This document shows, piece after piece, positions 11,180 to 13,067 of a DNA stretch of 13,067 nucleotides (position 1 is the first letter of the stretch; every line of letters starts with the position of its first letter). The stretch lies in the NCBI GenBank assembly GCA_021823085.1, contig JAKAPG010000024.1, positions 1-13,067 on the forward strand. Direction: 5' to 3'. Source of the stretch: Thermoplasmata archaeon. Lineage in GTDB: Archaea > Thermoplasmatota > Thermoplasmata > Lutacidiplasmatales > UBA184. The notes under the pieces were generated by a model. The model made no database searches. It had not been told where the DNA came from and was given only the letters and a program-made list of their open reading frames with translations. Made by a program: the position numbers and the translations under genes.

Positions 11180-13067
11180 GCTCTTCCCAGGAAGCACCGA
11201 GCTTTCGGCTCCTCGGCGGCCGCATCCCGTATATCGATGGTCCCCTCAAGGTCACGGGGAGAGCGGAGTACACCGACGACATCCGTCGACCCGGAGCGCT
11301 CGTCGGCAAGCTGCTCCGGAGCCCGTGGCCCCACGCCCGACTCGTCTCCGTAGATGTCTCGGGGGCCCGCGCGATTCCGGGGGTAGTCGCAGTCCTGACC
11401 GGAGAGAAGTATCCAACCCCGTTCGGCGTGCTTCCAATCACGCACGACGAGACGGCGATCGCGGTCGGAAAGGCACGCTACCTGGGAGACATCATCGCGG
11501 CCGTCGCGGCGATCGACGAGCCGACTGCGGAGCGGGCGCTCGCGGCGATCAAGTTCACCACGGAACCGCTCCCCGAGTACTCGGACATGCGGGTCGGCCT
11601 CGAACGCGTCGACGAGCCAATCCATGCCCGGGGGCTCCGCGGCTCAAACATCCAGAAAGAGGTCATCCAGCACTTCGGGGATGTGGACGCTGCGTTCGCC
11701 CGAGCAGCCGTTACGGTCCGAGTGCGCGGACGCTTTGCCGGGGTGTCGCACGGGTTCACCGAGCCTCTCGCGACGGTCGCGGAAGCGACGCCGGACGGCC
11801 GCCTTACCGTGTATAGCGCGACGCAGGTCCCGCACTATCTGCACCGGGCGCTGAGCGAGGTCCTGGGTCTTCCGATGCACAGGATCCGGGTCGTGAAGCC
11901 CGAGGTGGGCGGAGGTTTCGGCGGCAAGTCGGACCCCCTGCCTCACGAGATCGCCTGTGCGGCCCTCGCCCTCCAAACGAACCGACCGGTCCGGATGCTC
12001 CTTGACCGGGACGAGGTCTTCTACACGAACCACGGACGCCACCCGACCGAGAACGATGTCCGGGTCGCGGCGGACGCGGAGGGGAACCTCCTTGCCTACG
12101 ATATCTCCGCCGTCATCGAGGGGGGGGCGTGGAGCTCGTTCGGCACGGTCACGACGTACTACAACGGGGTGATGGCGATGGGACCGTACAAGGTCTCGAA
12201 CTTCCGCTACCACGGGCGCCGCGTCTACACGAACCGTCCGCCGTCGGGAGCGATGCGGGCCCACGGGGGGACGAACATTCGCTATTCGATCGAGACGGCG
12301 CTGGACGAGCTGGCGGAGAAGATCCGGATCGATCCGTTCGACCTTCGCGCGCGGAACGCGCTTCCCCCCGATTCGACGACCATCAACCAGTTTCGGATCA
12401 CGTCGACCTCGTTCCTCGCGGCGTTGGCCGCGGCTCGGTCCGCGAGCGGCTGGGACTCGAAGCGCAACCGGCTGCCCTACGGTCGCGGGATCGGCCTCGG
12501 ATGTGGGTTCTACATCTCGGGTTCGAACAGTCCGATCCACTTCACCCCGGTGATGCCTCAATCGACCGTCCATCTCAAGGTCGACATGGACGGTGGTATC
12601 GCCGTCCACTCGATGCAGGCGGACATCGGCCAAGGGTCGAACACGCTGCTCGCGGCGATCGTAGCGGAAGTGCTCGGCGTCGATCTCGATCGCGTGCACG
12701 TCCAGCGGGTCGACTCGGACGTGAGCCCGATCGACCTGGGGAGCTACTCGAGCCGGGTGACGTTCATGATGGGCAACGCGGCGCGCGCGGCGGCCGAGGA
12801 GCTTCGGACGCGCCTCGTGAACTCCGCCGCCCGGCTCCTCGCGACCTCCCCGGAGGAGATCGCCGTGGGGCACGAACGGTTCTTTGTCCGGGCGCGCCCA
12901 ACCGAAGAGGTCCCGTTCCTCGCCGCTGTCCATCAGGCGATGGAAGGTTCGGGCGCCCTCACGGCCTCGGGGTCGTACCGGACGAAGAAGATCGGCGGCG
13001 ACTTCAAGGGGGCTCGCGCCGGTACCGCACCCGCCTACTCCTTCGCGGCGTACGTCGCCGAGGCGGA
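11176..13067 (+). CDS. Molybdenum hydroxylase large subunit (xanthine dehydrogenase family, HcrA-like), 3' end missing
   Basis: The first 630 residues of a molybdopterin-binding catalytic subunit, cut by the window end; family members usually have about 750-800. The start overlaps the small subunit stop (ATGA). Residues 12-135 form the aldehyde oxidase/xanthine dehydrogenase a/b hammerhead domain, including YIDGPLKVTGRAEYTDDI (19-36). The cofactor-binding domain shows PEVGGGFGGKSDPL (242-255), NRPPSGAMRAHGGTNIRY (353-370), QADIGQGSNT (481-490) and GSYSSRVTFMMGNA (522-535). At the loop where CO dehydrogenases have the AYRC-type motif and xanthine dehydrogenases have RGFG, this protein has RAHG and no cysteine, so it is not a CO dehydrogenase of form I. 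The loop and the YSSRVTFM block resemble 4-hydroxybenzoyl-CoA reductase alpha-type proteins. The substrate is unproven. No FAD subunit gene lies between this and the small subunit. Confidence 0.9.
   Translation, partial: MSSSQEAPSFRLLGGRIPYIDGPLKVTGRAEYTDDIRRPGALVGKLLRSPWPHARLVSVDVSGARAIPGVVAVLTGEKYPTPFGVLPITHDETAIAVGKARYLGDIIAAVAAIDEPTAERALAAIKFTTEPLPEYSDMRVGLERVDEPIHARGLRGSNIQKEVIQHFGDVDAAFARAAVTVRVRGRFAGVSHGFTEPLATVAEATPDGRLTVYSATQVPHYLHRALSEVLGLPMHRIRVVKPEVGGGFGGKSDPLPHEIACAALALQTNRPVRMLLDRDEVFYTNHGRHPTENDVRVAADAEGNLLAYDISAVIEGGAWSSFGTVTTYYNGVMAMGPYKVSNFRYHGRRVYTNRPPSGAMRAHGGTNIRYSIETALDELAEKIRIDPFDLRARNALPPDSTTINQFRITSTSFLAALAAARSASGWDSKRNRLPYGRGIGLGCGFYISGSNSPIHFTPVMPQSTVHLKVDMDGGIAVHSMQADIGQGSNTLLAAIVAEVLGVDLDRVHVQRVDSDVSPIDLGSYSSRVTFMMGNAARAAAEELRTRLVNSAARLLATSPEEIAVGHERFFVRARPTEEVPFLAAVHQAMEGSGALTASGSYRTKKIGGDFKGARAGTAPAYSFAAYVAEA

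Noticed and set aside
12120..12127. A run of eight G in the molybdenum large subunit gene.
   Set aside because: It encodes Glu-Gly-Gly-Ala in a frame that stays open and family-like on both sides, so no frameshift is indicated.
11644..12933. A 429-residue open frame on the minus strand opposite the molybdenum large subunit.
   Set aside because: It lies fully within a gene with strong family motifs, its translation is Arg/Asp/His/Val-rich without recognisable domains, and such frames are common opposite GC-rich genes.

Overview
The window is GC-rich, tightly packed archaeal chromosome. The archaeal assignment rests on gene content: ribosomal proteins S17e, S19e, L31e and L39e, the anti-association factor eIF6, a PDCD5-type protein, an archaeal-type phosphopantetheine adenylyltransferase, a Trm-G10-like tRNA methyltransferase and a Mut7-C RNase-domain protein. 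AT-rich TATA-like boxes also lie about 28-34 nt upstream of several start codons, and internal operon genes carry Shine-Dalgarno motifs. The lineage cannot be fixed from this sequence. A high-GC euryarchaeal or Thermoplasmatota-like genome is my best guess, and it is an inference.

Layout. 1-709 (+): the 3' end of a TauE/SafE (TSUP) anion permease overlapping a DUF1634-type membrane protein. 727-2091 (-): a complete phosphoglucosamine/phosphohexomutase. 2157-3607 (+): a Mut7-C RNase-domain protein followed by a Trm-G10-like tRNA guanosine methyltransferase, a small RNA-metabolism operon. 3594-5501 (-): a small conserved protein followed by a site-2 (M50) intramembrane protease with an unusual sequon-rich C-terminal domain. 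5574-6817 (-): a zinc-ribbon/TM protein, phosphopantetheine adenylyltransferase with an unassigned C-terminal extension, and an unrecognised 73-residue protein. 6932-7156 (+): S17e alone. 7178-9202 (-): the translation operon S19e, PDCD5, L39e, L31e, eIF6. 9260-13067 (+): a molybdenum-hydroxylase operon of molybdopterin nucleotidyltransferase, XdhC, the 2Fe-2S small subunit and the large Mo subunit, which runs off the window.

How the genes work together. The Mo operon is one functional unit: the nucleotidyltransferase makes the dinucleotide form of the molybdenum cofactor, XdhC-type proteins load and sulfurate it, and the small and large subunits form the enzyme. The large subunit looks closer to 4-hydroxybenzoyl-CoA reductase alpha-type proteins than to CO dehydrogenase. 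No FAD (medium) subunit lies between the small and large subunits, and whether one follows cannot be seen. The translation operon pairs ribosomal proteins with a ribosome-assembly factor.

Promoters show a pattern. In two divergent intergenic regions (2092-2156 and 9203-9259) a single near-palindromic TATA element sits at a plausible distance from both start codons. This suggests bidirectional promoters and largely leaderless first genes. No tRNA, rRNA, CRISPR array, insertion sequence or other mobile element was seen, no gap between genes exceeds about 115 nt, and no clear undescribed multi-gene system is evident. The most unusual items are the protease exodomain, the adenylyltransferase extension, two small uncharacterised proteins and the shared promoters.
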